DNA of 64,000 nucleotides from Apostichopus japonicus (lineage: Eukaryota; Echinodermata; Holothuroidea; Aspidochirotida; Stichopodidae): contig NC_092573.1 in assembly GCF_037975245.1 (NCBI RefSeq), positions 16,668,265-16,732,264 on the forward strand, given 5' to 3'. The notes below the pieces were generated by a model that ran no database searches, had not been told where the DNA came from, and saw only the letters and a program-made list of their open reading frames with translations. Below, one piece after another: positions 35,864 through 49,114 of this stretch. Made by a program: the position numbers and the translations under genes. Each line of letters opens with the position of its first letter. Position 1 is the first letter of the stretch.

Positions 35864-38080
35864 GATCACAACAAAGAGTGCTGTTAATCGACTGTGATTG
35901 GCCACCGTTTATGTTATAGACGTCGTGCAGAACGAAGTATAGGCTCCCTAAGCGTAAATTTCAAGAAATGTGGGTATCATTGTATACCTCACAATTGAGA
36001 CAAATAGGAACACTTCAACAATGATGTCTACATATTTTGTTTTAACATGTTAGTGGCATTCCTTGGTAGTCATTTTGGTTTACAAAGAAAAATAAACAAT
36101 TTGGACTGTCCCAATGACTAGTATAATTGTAAACAGAGGCTAGTCAAATTTAAACTTTGGCTTCTTTCCAATTCCCTTCTTGAAAAGATAATAACTTTAG
36201 TTTGCTTGAACTAGTAGTAGTGATATGCAAGTTAGACAATGCTTTTTAACACCATATATAAGGCGAATGATGGTCAGTAACAATTTCAGCATTCTTCTTA
36301 TCCGAAGCAAGAAGGGTAAAACCTTTAAAGAAAATCCACCCCGTGTTGAACTAAATAAGACCATTGTAATACTGACAAAACCGTTGGAAGCCATTCAGAA
36401 AAATATTGGACAACATGGTGAACATTTTCAATGTTGCAATTGATATGTGGAACATAATTCGTTGTCAAACAACGACTTATTGTTATCGTGTAAATTGTCA
36501 ATGAAACAGTTGAGATCACAAGTATAACATATTAATAAAATAAAATAAATTATAATCAATAGAGGTAGATTAAATGCCTTTCTTTTTTGTTAAGATTATA
36601 ATATAAGCAGTTTTGGTATAAATATGATTTAATTTTTAGTGGTTACTTCTAAAACCGGGTTTTTGTGTGTGCTAAGGAATGGAGACACGAATTGCAAAAC
36701 ACCTCCAAATGAAATACCACATTTATAATTCCAATTCAAATTGTTAGCTTAACACACAATACATTTAGTATATTATATAGGCCTACACATCACAAATCCG
36801 TGATGAACTTCTAAAGGTAACGGATCATCTGGTATCATTCCAAAGTGTATCAATCATACGATTGTTACGCTGTTGGCCTCATTGGCCTTCAGACAAATGA
36901 TTGATTATTGATGGTTTTACAAGGTAAATAACTTAAATTGCAAAGAAAACATTTCACGGTTGGCAAGCACATCAATAGTCTTCTTAAAATAAAGGATGTA
37001 GAAGGCATATTCCTGTGTTGTTTGGTTTTCCTATTGTGTTCCTCTTTGCAACTCATTACTTTTCAAAAGTCACTTCTGTATTATTCCAAGTCGTATGTCT
37101 GTTTCCTGTGACTCATAATCAGTTTTCTAAATGCACATATCAACCATGTCTATTGCAGAAATATATTTTCCGGTGCTTGAAGTTCATTGTTTAAAGAAAA
37201 ATGATGGTCAAAGGTACATCCTCATAGCATATATTCTATGGCGAATATATCAACTACTTTAGATGAATTGTTGTGAATGCATATGGCAATAGTAGCTTAG
37301 AAAATGACATCATCAGAATCGGGTAGTAACTTGAAGTTTCTGGTTTTCTTTATAATCTTTAAAGCATTATAGACATATGTCTAGAAAAAATGCATTTTTT
37401 GACAGTTAGTCTAGCATTCAAAATGTAGAAAACTTCAAGAATAAACATTCAAGAAGATTATTACAGCAAAGTAAGCTCTGGAAGACACCTGAAGACATCA
37501 TAATGATCCACTTCCTAGAATACGAGAGGGTTTAACTGGTCAAATAGATTACATTTAATCAACAATATATCGAGTTAACGACAAGCTATTGAAATGGTGT
37601 TTTCAACTATAGTGTGGAATATAGTTATCTTTCATTTAACCGTTACATCGTCCATCACTAGAAGAGCACTTTAATTGTTGACAAAACGTCGGAAGAAATG
37701 GAAGATATCAATGACGAAGGTGATGGCACTATGAAAAATGATAACGCTCATATCTCAATCTCATGTCAGGAACAGAATGCTTCCAATAAATAATTCCAAA
37801 TAAAAGTGAATCAAGTGATCTTTCTAAATTTTCTTTCCGATGAAAATCAGTTAGATTTGGCTTCATATAGGCTGTTGGCCATTACCTTCTATCGTTTGGT
37901 TATGTGTCCCGTCATATGCATTAAAGTTTACTTCAACGTATATAATTAGAAATGTCAAATGTTAGGATGTTTTTCCCAAATAAATTCGAGAAATACGTAA
38001 TTTCAAGTCTCTTCCATATGATAACGATGTACATAAACATCAACTTTGGATTCGTTGACTTACACTGCGAGAGCTTTTAA
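35864..38080. other. intergenic DNA, nothing recognised
   Basis: AT-rich. Short frames on both strands near 36200-36520 overlap each other and carry no recognisable motif. Confidence 0.4.
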
Positions 38081-38084
38081 TACG

Positions 38085-38481
38085 ATGGCGTCTTCAATGG
38101 CTGCTTTGGATAACGATCTCTATGAAAACTATGACAGTGATAGCCTTTGGGTTTGAGCGCTTTTTATGTGAAAGTTTTATGCTAATCAGATACGGAATTC
38201 TAAATTGGTCGTTTACATATGTCATTTGTCACTCGTACAGTTAATTTCACACACCAGACCACGGTACATCCTGAGTAACAATGTTTAATATGTGTTTCTT
38301 TTCTCTCAACAGCCAGAACCATCTCCTACCCGAATTTTCGCTCCCTCCGTCAGCACTTCTCTCCCATGGAGCATTATTACTAATAAACTTATAAGTTTGG
38401 AAATCCACACGGACGGAAACAGTATTGTCCTTAGCTTTGTTACTTGTTCATATAATATATACCTAGTTAAGAGACATATTT
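38085..38481 (+). CDS. candidate 5' exon pair of an unknown gene (weak)
   Basis: ATG at 38085 has a strong context (A at -3, G at +4) and opens a short acidic peptide, MASSMAALDNDLYENYDSD. If a weak donor GTTTGA at 38151 is used, it can join in phase 0 to a good acceptor, TTTCTTTTCTCTCAACAG, ending at 38312. The next frame starts PEPSPTRIFAPSVSTS and stays open to 38481. Without splicing the first frame stops at 38154. I recognise no family; the donor is poor and the second exon has no obvious donor. Low confidence. Confidence 0.22.
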
Positions 38482-38739
38482 AAATATCCTAGTTTGACGC
38501 CCCTACTACTTCGACTTTACCTGCATTTTTATGTATTGTCATGTTAGATTTCCAAATCCTTCAATACCCTAAGGCCTTGGCATTGAAAATGCTTTGTCTT
38601 ACCGTGACGTACACAGGGGGCACATAGGCGTACGAGGCGGGGGGGGGGGGCAGGGGGCAGACTGCCCCCCCCCCCAAATTTCCAGAGGACAAGAAATTCG
38701 GGCAAAAGTTCTGAAAAATTCGGGCAGCCTAAGAGGAGG

Positions 38740-38789
<50 letters not shown>

Positions 38790-38847
38790 CGCCTAAAGTG
38801 GAATTACGATCTTCCTTACCGGTTTCGAACCTCTGGACATACAATCA

Positions 38848-38966
38848 GCGTCCATAGCCTAGTGGTTAGGGTGTCCGCGTACAGAGCGGGAGGCCCGTGG
38901 TTCGAATCCCGGTGGAGGCTGAAAGTTTTTTCACTGTTCTTGATTTTCCAACTCATTACGATTTTC

Positions 38967-39009
<43 letters not shown>
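38848..39009 (+). repeat. tRNA-derived SINE with (TA)n tail
   Basis: The 72-nt head (38848-38919) is tRNA-like. GCGTCCA pairs with TGGAGGC (6 of 7). Box A TAGCCTAGTGG and box B GGTTCGAATCC are intact pol III promoter elements, and an anticodon-arm-like stem TCCGC/GCGGG has loop GTACAGA. The T stem pairs poorly, so it is not a functional tRNA. A ~50-bp unrelated body and a (TA)n tail (38970-39009) follow, as in SINEs. Confidence 0.65.
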
Positions 39010-39013
<4 letters not shown>

Positions 39014-39191
39014 TGCAGTAGCTTGCCCGAATCTTTTTCAAATATTTGCCCGACAATTCCATGATTTTCTTTATTTAGCATCATGATGCCCGAATATTTC
39101 CGTGTAACACCACCGTAAGCGCAGTTCATCTGGGCTACCACGCTTTTTGCACGATCAATTTTTTTCTAACTAGTCAATTGTATACCTGGAC

Positions 39192-39842
39192 CAAGGGTGG
39201 CGGAACCGGGGGGGCACAGGGGTACGTGCCCCCCCCCACTTTTCCTCAGGTTAAAAATGTGCCTTTTTTCTACATAAAAATTGAGGTGCCTCAAGTTAGC
39301 AAGAGGCCAGGGAACCAGAATGAACACTCGGGAAGGGCCGTTTCCGGCCATCTGAGGGGTTTGTAAAACCAAAAATTTTCTAGTACGCTCCGCGCCAACC
39401 GATGGAGGCGCTCCGCTCAGATAGTCGTGCATACAACTTTGCAAATCCTGGCTAAGCCGTGACTTTTAATGAATTTCTGTGGGTCAAACTCAAAACTATT
39501 TCGAATGGGAAAAATTTGTTAAGATATTAACAAGAAAAAAAAACTCTAATTCGGAAGATTCCTACATTAGCAACTAGCATGATTTCACCTCATTTTGTCT
39601 CAAAAGAAAACTTGTTCTTTGTTTCCCAATTTGCGCGTTGGATATTGCAGTGTTAGTATGCATATTTTCCTTTAGGGCGGGGGGGCGTTGATGGAGTGAT
39701 GTGTATACACAAATAAGATACTACAATAAGAGTTATAAAGGGTACTAAATATAAGGCTGCATCAGTCCAATCGAATTTCTGCAAAGTGCCCTTTGATGTC
39801 GGTGCCCCCCCCCCCAGATTAAAAGTGCTTCCGCCGCCCGTG
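39192..39842. mobile_element. hAT-like MITE (family CAAGGGCGGCGGAA), copy 2, inverted and nested
   Basis: Termini CAAGGGTGGCGGAACC and GCTTCCGCCGCCCGTG. Flanks are ACCTGGAC (39184-39191) and ACTTGGAC (39843-39850), 7 of 8. Internal sequence (GGGGGGGCGTTGATGGAGTG near 39675, TGCATCAGTCCAATCGAATT near 39758) is the reverse complement of copy 1 near 24490-24590. This copy also carries the hairpin module (about 39329-39424), which copy 1 lacks. Confidence 0.82.
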
Positions 39843-40412
39843 ACTTGGACATCCACAACATGAGTGTATATAAGAAACATTTTCTTTTTCATGGATGGTG
39901 GGGGGGGGGCGGGAGTGCCTACAAGCCTAAAAGTACAGGTTTATCATATTCTTTGTTACATTTTATAATTTTTTGTGAGACAAATTGCAGTCTCACCCGA
40001 CACAGCGACATTATCCCGCCTACGTTTCGTTGACCAATGTATGTTTTTCTGGAGGTAGCTGAGTACTGTGTTAAAATAATAAATAAGGTAACTAAATAGG
40101 ATCTTAAAATATATACTGTCCCATTTTTCCCCTTCAAAGTGATGTTACCATTTTTTCTTCTTCTAATTTACCAAATTTTTGGGGAAGTGTAAATTTCTAA
40201 AACGTGAGATTATAAGATAAAGAATGTTTAGATGCAACTTGCAAGGCCTCAGAAGTGCCGTTTCCGGCAATCTGAGAGGCATTGTTTGCCAAAAATTTTC
40301 TTGTACGCTACGCGCCAACCGATGGTGGCGCTCCGCTTAGATAGTGTCACGGGAACTTTCGGGCACAAAAAGCTCTGCCCCCCCCAAACTGAAATGATCC
40401 CGTACGCCTATG

Positions 40413-40963
40413 GGGGGGCATGGAGTGGCCAGAGGGGCCATGCCAGTCGGGCGAAATGGCTTTGTCGGGGGAACTACTACTCCTCAATCTCACACATAAT
40501 ATTTTTTACCCATAGCCCCTGTATGGAAGGCAGCTTCAATGTTTCTAGGGCAGCGCCCTCTCTCTTTTATAACATTCCTTGACGTGCCTCTGCTCCTGCC
40601 ATTGAGTTACAGGCCCCTTACCTAACTTAATCACGGCAAATTTGAACTTGTATTATTTATTAGCACAATTTTGCATTTAGAGCTTTTTTATAGATCTATG
40701 ACGTATAACTTTTTATTTTCTTCGGGGAAGGGGGACCAGACCCCCTACATGGGAGTCGGCGTCAATCACCACAGGGCAGAATCCGCTCCGTTATAAAATC
40801 CTTGATTCGTCCTGGAATTCACCCTCAGAAAAGAAGCTTGTGGTAAAAAAAATACTAAAACATTTGTATCGTATTGAAAGGGGCTTGCACACGGTTATAA
40901 TAATCATAATCATATTCATATTAATAATCATATTCATATTCATAATCATAATAATAATCATTA
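40413..40963. other. unassigned DNA between MITE and SINE tail
   Basis: No gene. Phrases such as CTTGACGTGCCTCTGCTCCTG (about 40579) look like worn TIR-element termini but no partner was found. AT/ATC-rich near 40890. Confidence 0.35.
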
Positions 40964-41529
<566 letters not shown>

Positions 41530-43180
41530 GGTAAATTAGGATATTGTTTCATATGCAAACCTTTTTTATTTTTTATGGAATTTTGGTGTAAAAACCAACA
41601 CATTACGTTCTTTGATCTTTTCCCCCTCAATGTTATAATTTTCTTCTTCCAGATTGAGAGCACTTCACGTAAAATCCAGTTATGTCAGGGAATACTCTCA
41701 AAGAAACATAAACGGTTATGGTTGCAAAAATTGAATGCACTGTGATTGTTCAAGCCATCAGCTATCACATGGTAGAACATGTCAGTTGAAAGCTTCTATC
41801 TATCCTCTATAGGGGCCTTGGATGTTGATGAATTGTTTGCGTAATTCAAAGGTCAGGAGCAATTAATTGTGATACATCTAACCCTAGAAGCTTTTGAAGG
41901 CCTACATTCAACATCACACAGGTCATATGGTGCGCCTAAAATGCCATAAGTCCTGAATCGGCATATATCGAATGAATTTAGCATAAATGTCAGTTTCACT
42001 TGCTCTCATTGGACAAACGTGTCATATGCACGACAAATCGACATCTTACGATTTGCGCAAAATGATAGTTTCTTATTTTCTCATTTGCTCATTCAGATTA
42101 TTCTTCAAATGTCAAAAGCAAATTGACATCTATTAGTTTCTCGCAATCTCATCGGAGAACTCTGTCACACGTCATACCATAACGCTTTTGATTAAAAAAA
42201 CTGTCATATGTACGGAAACTCAACATATGTCGAATTAATTAAGCGTATTCCGGTTTCTCGTGATCTCATTGGCCCCCACACACATTCTATAGTTCTGACT
42301 CGAAGAAATCATCATATGCCAAATGAAATTGGCATATGTCAGTTTCTCGCAAAATCACGGAGGACTCTCGCACATGTCAATGTTTAATGTACTAGATTAG
42401 GAATTCGAGACACCTTTTAAAGCGCTAACGCCAACATACACAGATATACAATCGGATATATGTCTCCTGACCCCAAAATGGAACCCCACCGCCTCTTTCT
42501 ATTTGACCATGGTGGTAAATTCACACATACAATTTTTCATGGCCATCGTTCCTAGGGTTACCAATAGAGCACGTATAAGCTGCAACACCACCTGACTACA
42601 ATATCTCACCACCACGTGCATTGCATGTGGAGTGATGACAACAATGTGCTGACGTTCGACTGTATTCAAAATCAAAAATATATGGAAATTGTTTCTGTTG
42701 AGAAGTGACTAAATAATCGCCTTTAAGCGCCATATATAATATTGAATAATCCATGTATTACCCCCCCCCCCCCCACAAAAAAAAAGAGGAATTCACAGTT
42801 TTCTTGAATCTTGCTTACGATATCATATCAAGTATCAAATTGACATATCTATAGCATATGCACAAAGTTTAAAACGACAAGGCCAAAGGAACAATAATAT
42901 TTCTTCGTTTTCCTCGATAGCCCAATATCCTTTCCGAACAATTTCTTTCTCTCATGACGTGTGGAGTTTTTGGAGATTTTTCTCTTTTGAGTTTAAATTC
43001 ATTTTTTACGATATGTATATTTGTTCTTCCGAGTTTAAAATTTCGGGGTTTGTTTTTTCTCCTTCTAGGTCAACATGTGCAGTTTGTTGGCCTGATGCTC
43101 TTGCGCTTGCTGATACATAAAATCGTTCACATCTGCAACAATCTTGTTATTTACTGTTCATAACAGGAGAAATTGTGTTC
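41530..43180. other. unassigned DNA; left end of a GGTGCGCCTA-type element near 41931
   Basis: TATGGTGCGCCTA...GCCATAAGTCCTGA at about 41928-41958 matches the TIR of the element at 54399-54837. Downstream (42000-42380) the phrases CATATGTCAGTTTCTCG and similar recur three or four times with drift, as in that element. A right terminus was not identified. The rest is AT-rich with a C-run at about 42762. Confidence 0.45.
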
Positions 43181-43480
43181 TTGACCCCTTCTTGGAATTG
43201 AGATTTGCCTCAGTGAGTGTTGTGTTCATGGTTGTGCCTAACCATTGTCCACAGAAAGTATTGATGTTGTAGATCTGTGCTATGGAGACGCAAGTATATT
43301 TTTAGTCAGGGTCCCCAAATAGAGAGTACTTTAAAAAATATTTGTCGAGGCCTGAGAAGAAGCCTGTTGTCTTTGGTAGAGATCAATATGTATACTGAAT
43401 ACAAGAAAGTGTCCATCTCGGTTATCAGCTGCCAATGTGAATATTGTTTGTCATATATCAATGCATTTTACTGGACTTCT
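43181..43480 (+). repeat. fragment E of the large dispersed repeat
   Basis: The stretch with AGTATTGATGTTGTAGATCTG, then TTTTTAGTCAGGGTC, then TATTTGTCGAGGCCTGAGAA is collinear with copy B near 19425-19565. Both flanks of the core are missing. Confidence 0.65.
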
Positions 43481-43511
43481 TTGTAGTATGTTGTTCATCC
43501 TGGCTATACGC

Positions 43512-44510
43512 TACTGCAGCCTAGTCTGTCACATTCATAAGCGTTATTCATGTAGCTTTATCGAAACCACACTGCAGTTTTGCTGTCTGGGTTTTTAATT
43601 GAATTATCACGAACTGAACTAGATACCCATTGGGTAAAATGTGAGCTCGCGCGTTCAGAGAAGATATTCTCCAGTGGGTCAGCAAATTTAGCCAATTACG
43701 GTCAAACCAAGCAACCGGATAAATGGTTGGTTTAAAGTGTTGTTGTGAAATAAAGCGTTATTTTAGTGACTACTAACTTACCAAGTAATTCGGTAAGCTG
43801 TTTCTGCTCAAGTACCAATTTGGATCACTTTTTGGCCAAATCACAAAGTGAACATAAATTTAATTTATAAAGCTGTCTGGTATAATAAGAAGTAATAAAT
43901 TATACGTTACTGATTATAGCTTGAATTCGGCTCCCATGCGAATCAGCTTTCTATGAACAGAAACAAAATTTGACTTGAAGTTTATAACTTTAATGAAAAT
44001 GTACTGTCCCCATTGATAGGTTCTGTGGACTCCGGGCGCAAGAATTTTACATCAGAATCAATGTTTGACACCACAGACACGATAAAAGCATTCCGAAAAA
44101 TCAATGCAAAAACCCTACGGGCCGGAACTACAGTGTGATCCAGCTGGAGGTAAACAGGTTAATAACTTCAATACGCTCAAAGGGTAAACGTACTTTGGAA
44201 GATACTAATATTATGTGGCTGTATCGATAGCTTAAGGAATGGTTAGAGATTTTTTCAATGCGGTTTTCTTCATACAAGCTATCAGTTGGAAACATGCGAT
44301 TTACTTGCAGCTGTATCAGCAGTGAGTGGAGCTAGTATTTTTTTTACAAGTTCTTTTTGTGACAATAAAAGATTGAATTAAATGTTATGCAATAAACTCA
44401 ATGTACACGGGACAGGCATTATAACATAAATACCCAGACAGCAAAACTGCAGTGTGGTTTCGACGATGCTACTGCTTATATGAATGTGACACACTATGCT
44501 GCAGGGCAAA
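43512..44510. repeat. ~1-kb inverted-repeat element with ~85-bp arms
   Basis: The left arm (about 43516-43601: CTGCAGCCTAGTCTGTCACA through GAAACCACACTGCAGTTTTG, CTGTCTGGG) reappears reverse-complemented at about 44423-44506. The arms differ at several positions. No coding region lies between. Target duplication not established; likely a MITE. Confidence 0.72.
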
Positions 44511-45264
44511 ATATGCTCCAGGGCAAAATAAAGTAGTACAACAAGTATGTCCTCGTCCGTATATTGTGATCTACTTAAATTACAGCAAAAAAAAAAACAC
44601 GTGAGAACCTATTGTCGCTCCGTTGCTCTGATTGTATACAACGATATCTCACGAAGGTAGTAAACAATAATGTAGAAAACAATAAGATTAACAATTTTAT
44701 TTAAAGAATTTGTGTCCTCATCTGGTTGTATAAGCGAAAGGTTGTTTCTATAAATTATTTGTCAACCCATTTTGGAATGATAGAAAATATTAAATGACTT
44801 TAATTGTAAATCTTTAATTGTAATATTGTTCCATTGTAAGCTATCTTAAATTCTACCAGAGGTACCTTCATGAGATATGTAGTTATAATATCTGTACTTA
44901 ATTGACGAATTTTTATATTAAAGTGGAGGTATCTTAAGTTAAAGATATCTTTGAATAAATGAAACCATCTTTCTAACGCCTCAGTGTTGTAGTTGCCGTC
45001 TCACTCATTACGTTATTCTTTCAAATTATGCGAAATATGCAGATCAATGATGTATCGACATATTGTAGCCTACTTGCACATGTAAAGTTTTATCTTAATT
45101 CCTCCTAATACGTGACACATAAAATTATACATCCAATCTGTCATAACTATCAACCTATTGTGTGTTTAATGTTGAACTTTCATGTAAGTTGTATTCATAA
45201 TATATAGAATATATACAAGGTACTTGCTCGTAATGTTGTAATAGTTGGTAGTCATCACTAGCAA
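44511..45264. other. intergenic DNA, nothing recognised
   Basis: AT-rich and repeat-poor to the eye; no coding signal. Confidence 0.4.
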
Positions 45265-45405
45265 CGCCAAAGTAGGCGTGGGCAAAGGGAGGGAGATGGG
45301 TGCATGGCACCTACCTTTCATTGTCAGTCGGGGGAATGGTTCAGTCAGGGTATTTTTCACATTTAGCCGGGAAAGAATTAAAGCACTGCTACGTGTGAAA
45401 ACTTC
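45265..45405 (+). repeat. dispersed short repeat, copy 2 (relative of 9866-10035)
   Basis: CACCTACCTTTCATTGTCAGTC, AATGGTTCAGTCAGG and ATTTAGCCGGGAAAG...CACTGCT match the 9.9-kb copy in order and orientation. The G- and C-runs are weaker here. Confidence 0.6.
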
Positions 45406-45727
45406 TTATTAGAGTATTTATTACCACGTCCTTGTTTTAGAGCTGTTTGATGTCTAAGTTCTTCTTCTTTATTCAGTAGGACTCCCGACTCCTCTAATTG
45501 GAATCGACATGTTTGCAGTGAAAACTCTCCCACATACGGAGAAACGTGCTATTTAGAAGTTGTGTAGTGCAATAACGAACGAGAAGGGGACTTTGTTTTA
45601 TTCCCTGTTAGAGATTCGACCTGTCTGAGGGCTAAACTTGCTCTCTGAGCTCGAGGCTCATTATTCTGAAAATATTTAGCTAATATTCATATTAAAAACT
45701 CATTGGATGTGACAACTGTAGGCCTAA

Positions 45728-45850
45728 TCGTTTTGGCAAACCCAGTGCTTGTGGCAAACGCACTAGTTGTTGCAAACGAATTACTTGTGGTAAACCCAGT
45801 GTTGGTGGCAAACTCAGTGGTTGTGGCCAGTGCACAACGTTGTGGCAAAC
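45728..45850 (+). repeat. 21-bp minisatellite
   Basis: About six units of the type CTTGTGGCAAACCCAGTG with 3-nt spacers. Because 21 is a multiple of three, the plus frame reads a 7-residue repeat (VLVANAL, VVANELL) within 45703-46065. I regard the frame as a by-product of the repeat. Confidence 0.8.
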
Positions 45851-46910
45851 GCCCAGACCTATGGGCTTCCAAAATAAACAGATTCAGCGCAAAAAAAAAA
45901 ATCTACAATTGGAGCTCAAGGAGACTTTCTCTCCCTAAAATCATTATAAACACATGTTCGACACACTTGTACTACAATACAGTAGAGGCAAATAAATATG
46001 AGCCATCATTTAAACATAGGCAAGCGCCTGATTGTCTGGTTACAAAATATTTAATTTGGTATTAAATACAAAAATGGCTTCCCATAAGACGATTTCATAT
46101 GCCTATTATAATGCCTTAGCTTTGAATCATGGGTTCGCATACAAACGTTTCTCACTCGTTGGTGATTGAAGATTTAGTCCATAATTACAGACCCATATCA
46201 TGATATCGTCCTTGGTGTATGTTGCATTTGTTACCTCCCTTTAATTTAAGTATGTATGCCACCATAATATAGCATGGCCACTAGCCAAAATAATTGAAAT
46301 GTACCTACAGTATCTACAGGTCGATTAAAGAAGAAATAATATTCCCCGATCTACAGTATCTCCGTCGCTAACTCGGAAGTCGTTTAGCATTTTCAATAAC
46401 CTATTTCACTGACACGTTCTTTTGGTCAAAATGTGTTAACAAGTTACATCAAAGATCTGATTGAATTTTTAACGTGCTTAATGTTAATTTCATGATTAAA
46501 ACTAAACTATTTTCTGGCCGCTACCTCTGGTTCTGGTTTACAACCTTATGAATGCTAATGTTTTGTTTGATTACATTCAGCCATCTGATCATAAAATATT
46601 TTTGTCCGAAAATGCTTGATAATTGTAAGAAATTATTCAATTTTTTTCAATGTAATTGGATGTTATTTGGATGTAACTTTGATTTTCCCACATGTTATTT
46701 CCAGTTATGAGAGATTACATCCCTCACTCTTTTCACGTGCATTCATTACGAATCGAACAGTGCAGTTCAACAGAAAATAGCTCTCATCCATCACAGAATA
46801 ATGGTAACGGCATTTAAATTGTTTATACAAACAATGAAGGTGACTTTCAAGATTCAATGTCATTTAAAGTATAACTAAGTGTAAGAATTAATTAGAATAA
46901 TCCTATTTTG
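45851..46910. other. intergenic DNA, nothing recognised
   Basis: AT-rich; no gene or shared repeat recognised. Confidence 0.4.
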
Positions 46911-48300
46911 TGCAGATCATAGGTCCTTTGGAGTCACCAAAGATCAAATTGTGGAAACCTTGTTTCATTATCTACCGTATATCCCACCGAACAGCCTATT
47001 AAATAACATGTACGTTACGCCTCATAAGAATAGGACAGGTTGTGGCAATTGGAAATTAGATGATGGGCATCCGTAGATAGTATCAGCGAACCAGCAAATC
47101 AGCTACGAAAATGGCATTGAATTTACTGTGTCGCTATTTGATCGGCACTCCGTACAAACATGTGAATAAAATTACATATACTGCTTGTACGTACAACGGT
47201 AAGGTAAATTTGGGTTCGTTAATACAAACGCGTGAAGGAAAAAATGTTTCGTGTCAGAATACCACTTAAGGTGACCAAACATCTCCTAAATGATTTCTTA
47301 AGGCATTTCCTTCATGCCATCTGTCAAAATTTGCAAAATATACAACAATTTAAGGAGTTTTCAAACAAGTTTGCTGTTCTCGCTGGTAGGATTTTTTGCG
47401 AAGATTTTCACTCACAACACCGGTGAGAGTGGTAGATATGCTCTTTCAACCTTAGATTTTCAGTGCGTGAAAGATTTAGGCAATGTCATGAAGCAATAGC
47501 GATATATTTCGCACACCAATCTGCAGCTAAAATTCAAGATAAATAATTGGGAAAATGTAAGAATCGCGCTCATCGAGAAGCGGTTCAAAGTAGCAGTGAG
47601 GTACTGTATAGCTTAGGACTCACGCACACCTAGCTATCTATAGAGGAGCCCTTATGTAACATAAGCCAAGCTATCTTCTTAGATATTTTTGCAGATGTTT
47701 TATTTGTATTTGTTTGAGACACTACAGTGGGCCTAGCTGCCTATACGAATCTGCGACATGTTATATTTTGGTATATTGCACAGAAACATAATTTTTCAAC
47801 GTTCAATAACGTAGCACCATGTTTCTACCTAAGTGCTTAACCTTTGTTCATATACAGTAATGCTGCTGTAGGTCTGTACTGTGGAGATTAGAGCAGCAGT
47901 CATAGTTAGTGGCCGCGAGTTAATTTTGCGTTTTGGAGAGTAGTTTTAGTCACGGGTCGCTGAATAGCGAGTTCTTTTTAAAATATTTCAGTGCCAAAGC
48001 CTGAAAACCTTTAAAACATAATTTGTCATAGTAGAAATCATGGATACTTTTCATACAATGTGTATGGATTTGCCATATTGAGTAAAATAATCCAGTTGCT
48101 TGTGAGGTCAAATCTCATTTGAGGTCACCAGAGGTCAAACTCTGAAAACCAGTTTACATGATATCTAACGATGGGAATTGTGGATTCTTCTCATACTTAG
48201 TGTGTCGATGCATCACATTGAGTACAAGACCGTCCTATTATTTTTGGTGGAGGTGTGTATTGCCACGTACAGTAGACTGACCTGCGTGTACCATGCTATA
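46911..48300 (+). repeat. large dispersed repeat, copy D
   Basis: Collinear with copy B: a unit with GGAGTCACCAAAGATCAAATTG at 46931, a CTACCGTAT block near 46972, GGCGTAACG-type block, GCGGTTCAAAGTAGCAGTGAG near 47580, TGAAAACC-type units near 48020-48180. The terminal TGCCACGTACAGTAGACTG at about 48258 runs into the TIR element at 48301. The end of the copy resumes after that element at 50094. Confidence 0.75.
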
Positions 48301-48349
48301 CAGGCGCGTATCCAGGGGGGCGTTGGGGGCGCGCGCCCCCCGGGTAAGA

Positions 48350-48490
48350 TAAAGAGGAGAGAAAGAAAGAGAAGAAAAAGGGGAAAAATAAGGGGAAAAG
48401 AGGAGGAGGAGAGGAAGGAAGGGAGGGAAAAGAAAAAGAAGAAAGAGAGAAAAGGGAGAAAAGGGGGAGTAAAAGAAAAACGCCAAGACA
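48350..48490 (+). repeat. polypurine tract
   Basis: Roughly 140 bp that is almost exclusively A and G on the plus strand (GAGGAGGAGAGGAAGG-like runs). It is repeated at 60720-60855 in the sister element. Open frames here on either strand are composition artefacts. Confidence 0.9.
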
Positions 48491-49114
48491 CCGGGAAGAG
48501 AAAGAGGAACAGTGACATCATTACAGCTCTATATACACAGGGTAGAGAGTGACGGATCAAGGATTTCGGAAGGGCGTGCGCCTCACCCTACACCGACAAC
48601 TCCATTTTTGACGTTTCCATATTTCCTCTCTCACTAATGTATCTATATATATATAGGGTCTATCATAACGCGTGTGTGAGTATACGCCATAAACAATTGT
48701 AGAATTGTGCTATGAAACCAACTGTGGCTGGTCTCGAACTCGACCGTGTCGTCGGGGAACATGACGCATTTCGGGAAGGGGGGACGCCCCCCCCCCTTGA
48801 GCATATTTTTTTTATGATATCGCTAGTAATTTCTAAATAGAAAATGCTTAGATGCAACTTACAAGGCCTGGGAAGTACAATTTCCAGCGATCTGGGAGGC
48901 ATTATCGGCCAAAATTTTCTGTACGCTTCGCGCCAACTTATGGTGGCGCTACGCTTAGATAGTTTGCCTACAAGTTTCGCCCTTCCCTTGGCAAATTCCT
49001 CGCTATACGCGCCTGTTCGAATTTGTAAAGCAAACAGCAGATATCACATCATATCAATCAGCATGAAAATGGCGTTCCAGGATGAACAGCCTCAAAACTG
49101 TCTATGTGTTTAGT

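Larger units (their letters stand above)
38623..40412. mobile_element. hAT-like TIR element (family CATAGGCGTACG) carrying a SINE and a nested MITE
   Basis: The left terminus CATAGGCGTACGAG and right terminus CCCGTACGCCTATG are inverted repeats. Flanks are AGGGGGCA (38615-38622) and GGGGGGCA (40413-40420), 7 of 8 although low-complexity. Inside are a G-run/C-run hairpin (about 38640-38675), a (TA)n tract, a tRNA-like SINE (38848-39009), the MITE at 39192-39842 and the shared hairpin module (40229-40347). No transposase was seen. Confidence 0.72.

Noticed and set aside
45703-46065. 120-codon frame as a gene
   Set aside because: Its N-terminal half is the 21-bp minisatellite and the remainder has no recognisable domain.
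48178-48560. Lys/Glu-rich and Phe/Pro/Ser-rich frames on opposite strands
   Set aside because: Translation of the polypurine tract; the same artefact appears at 60594-61179.
48700-48760. Another tRNA-like box B (GAGTTCGAGACC on the minus strand)
   Set aside because: No matching box A or stems at tRNA spacing; it is simply part of the composite element in both copies.
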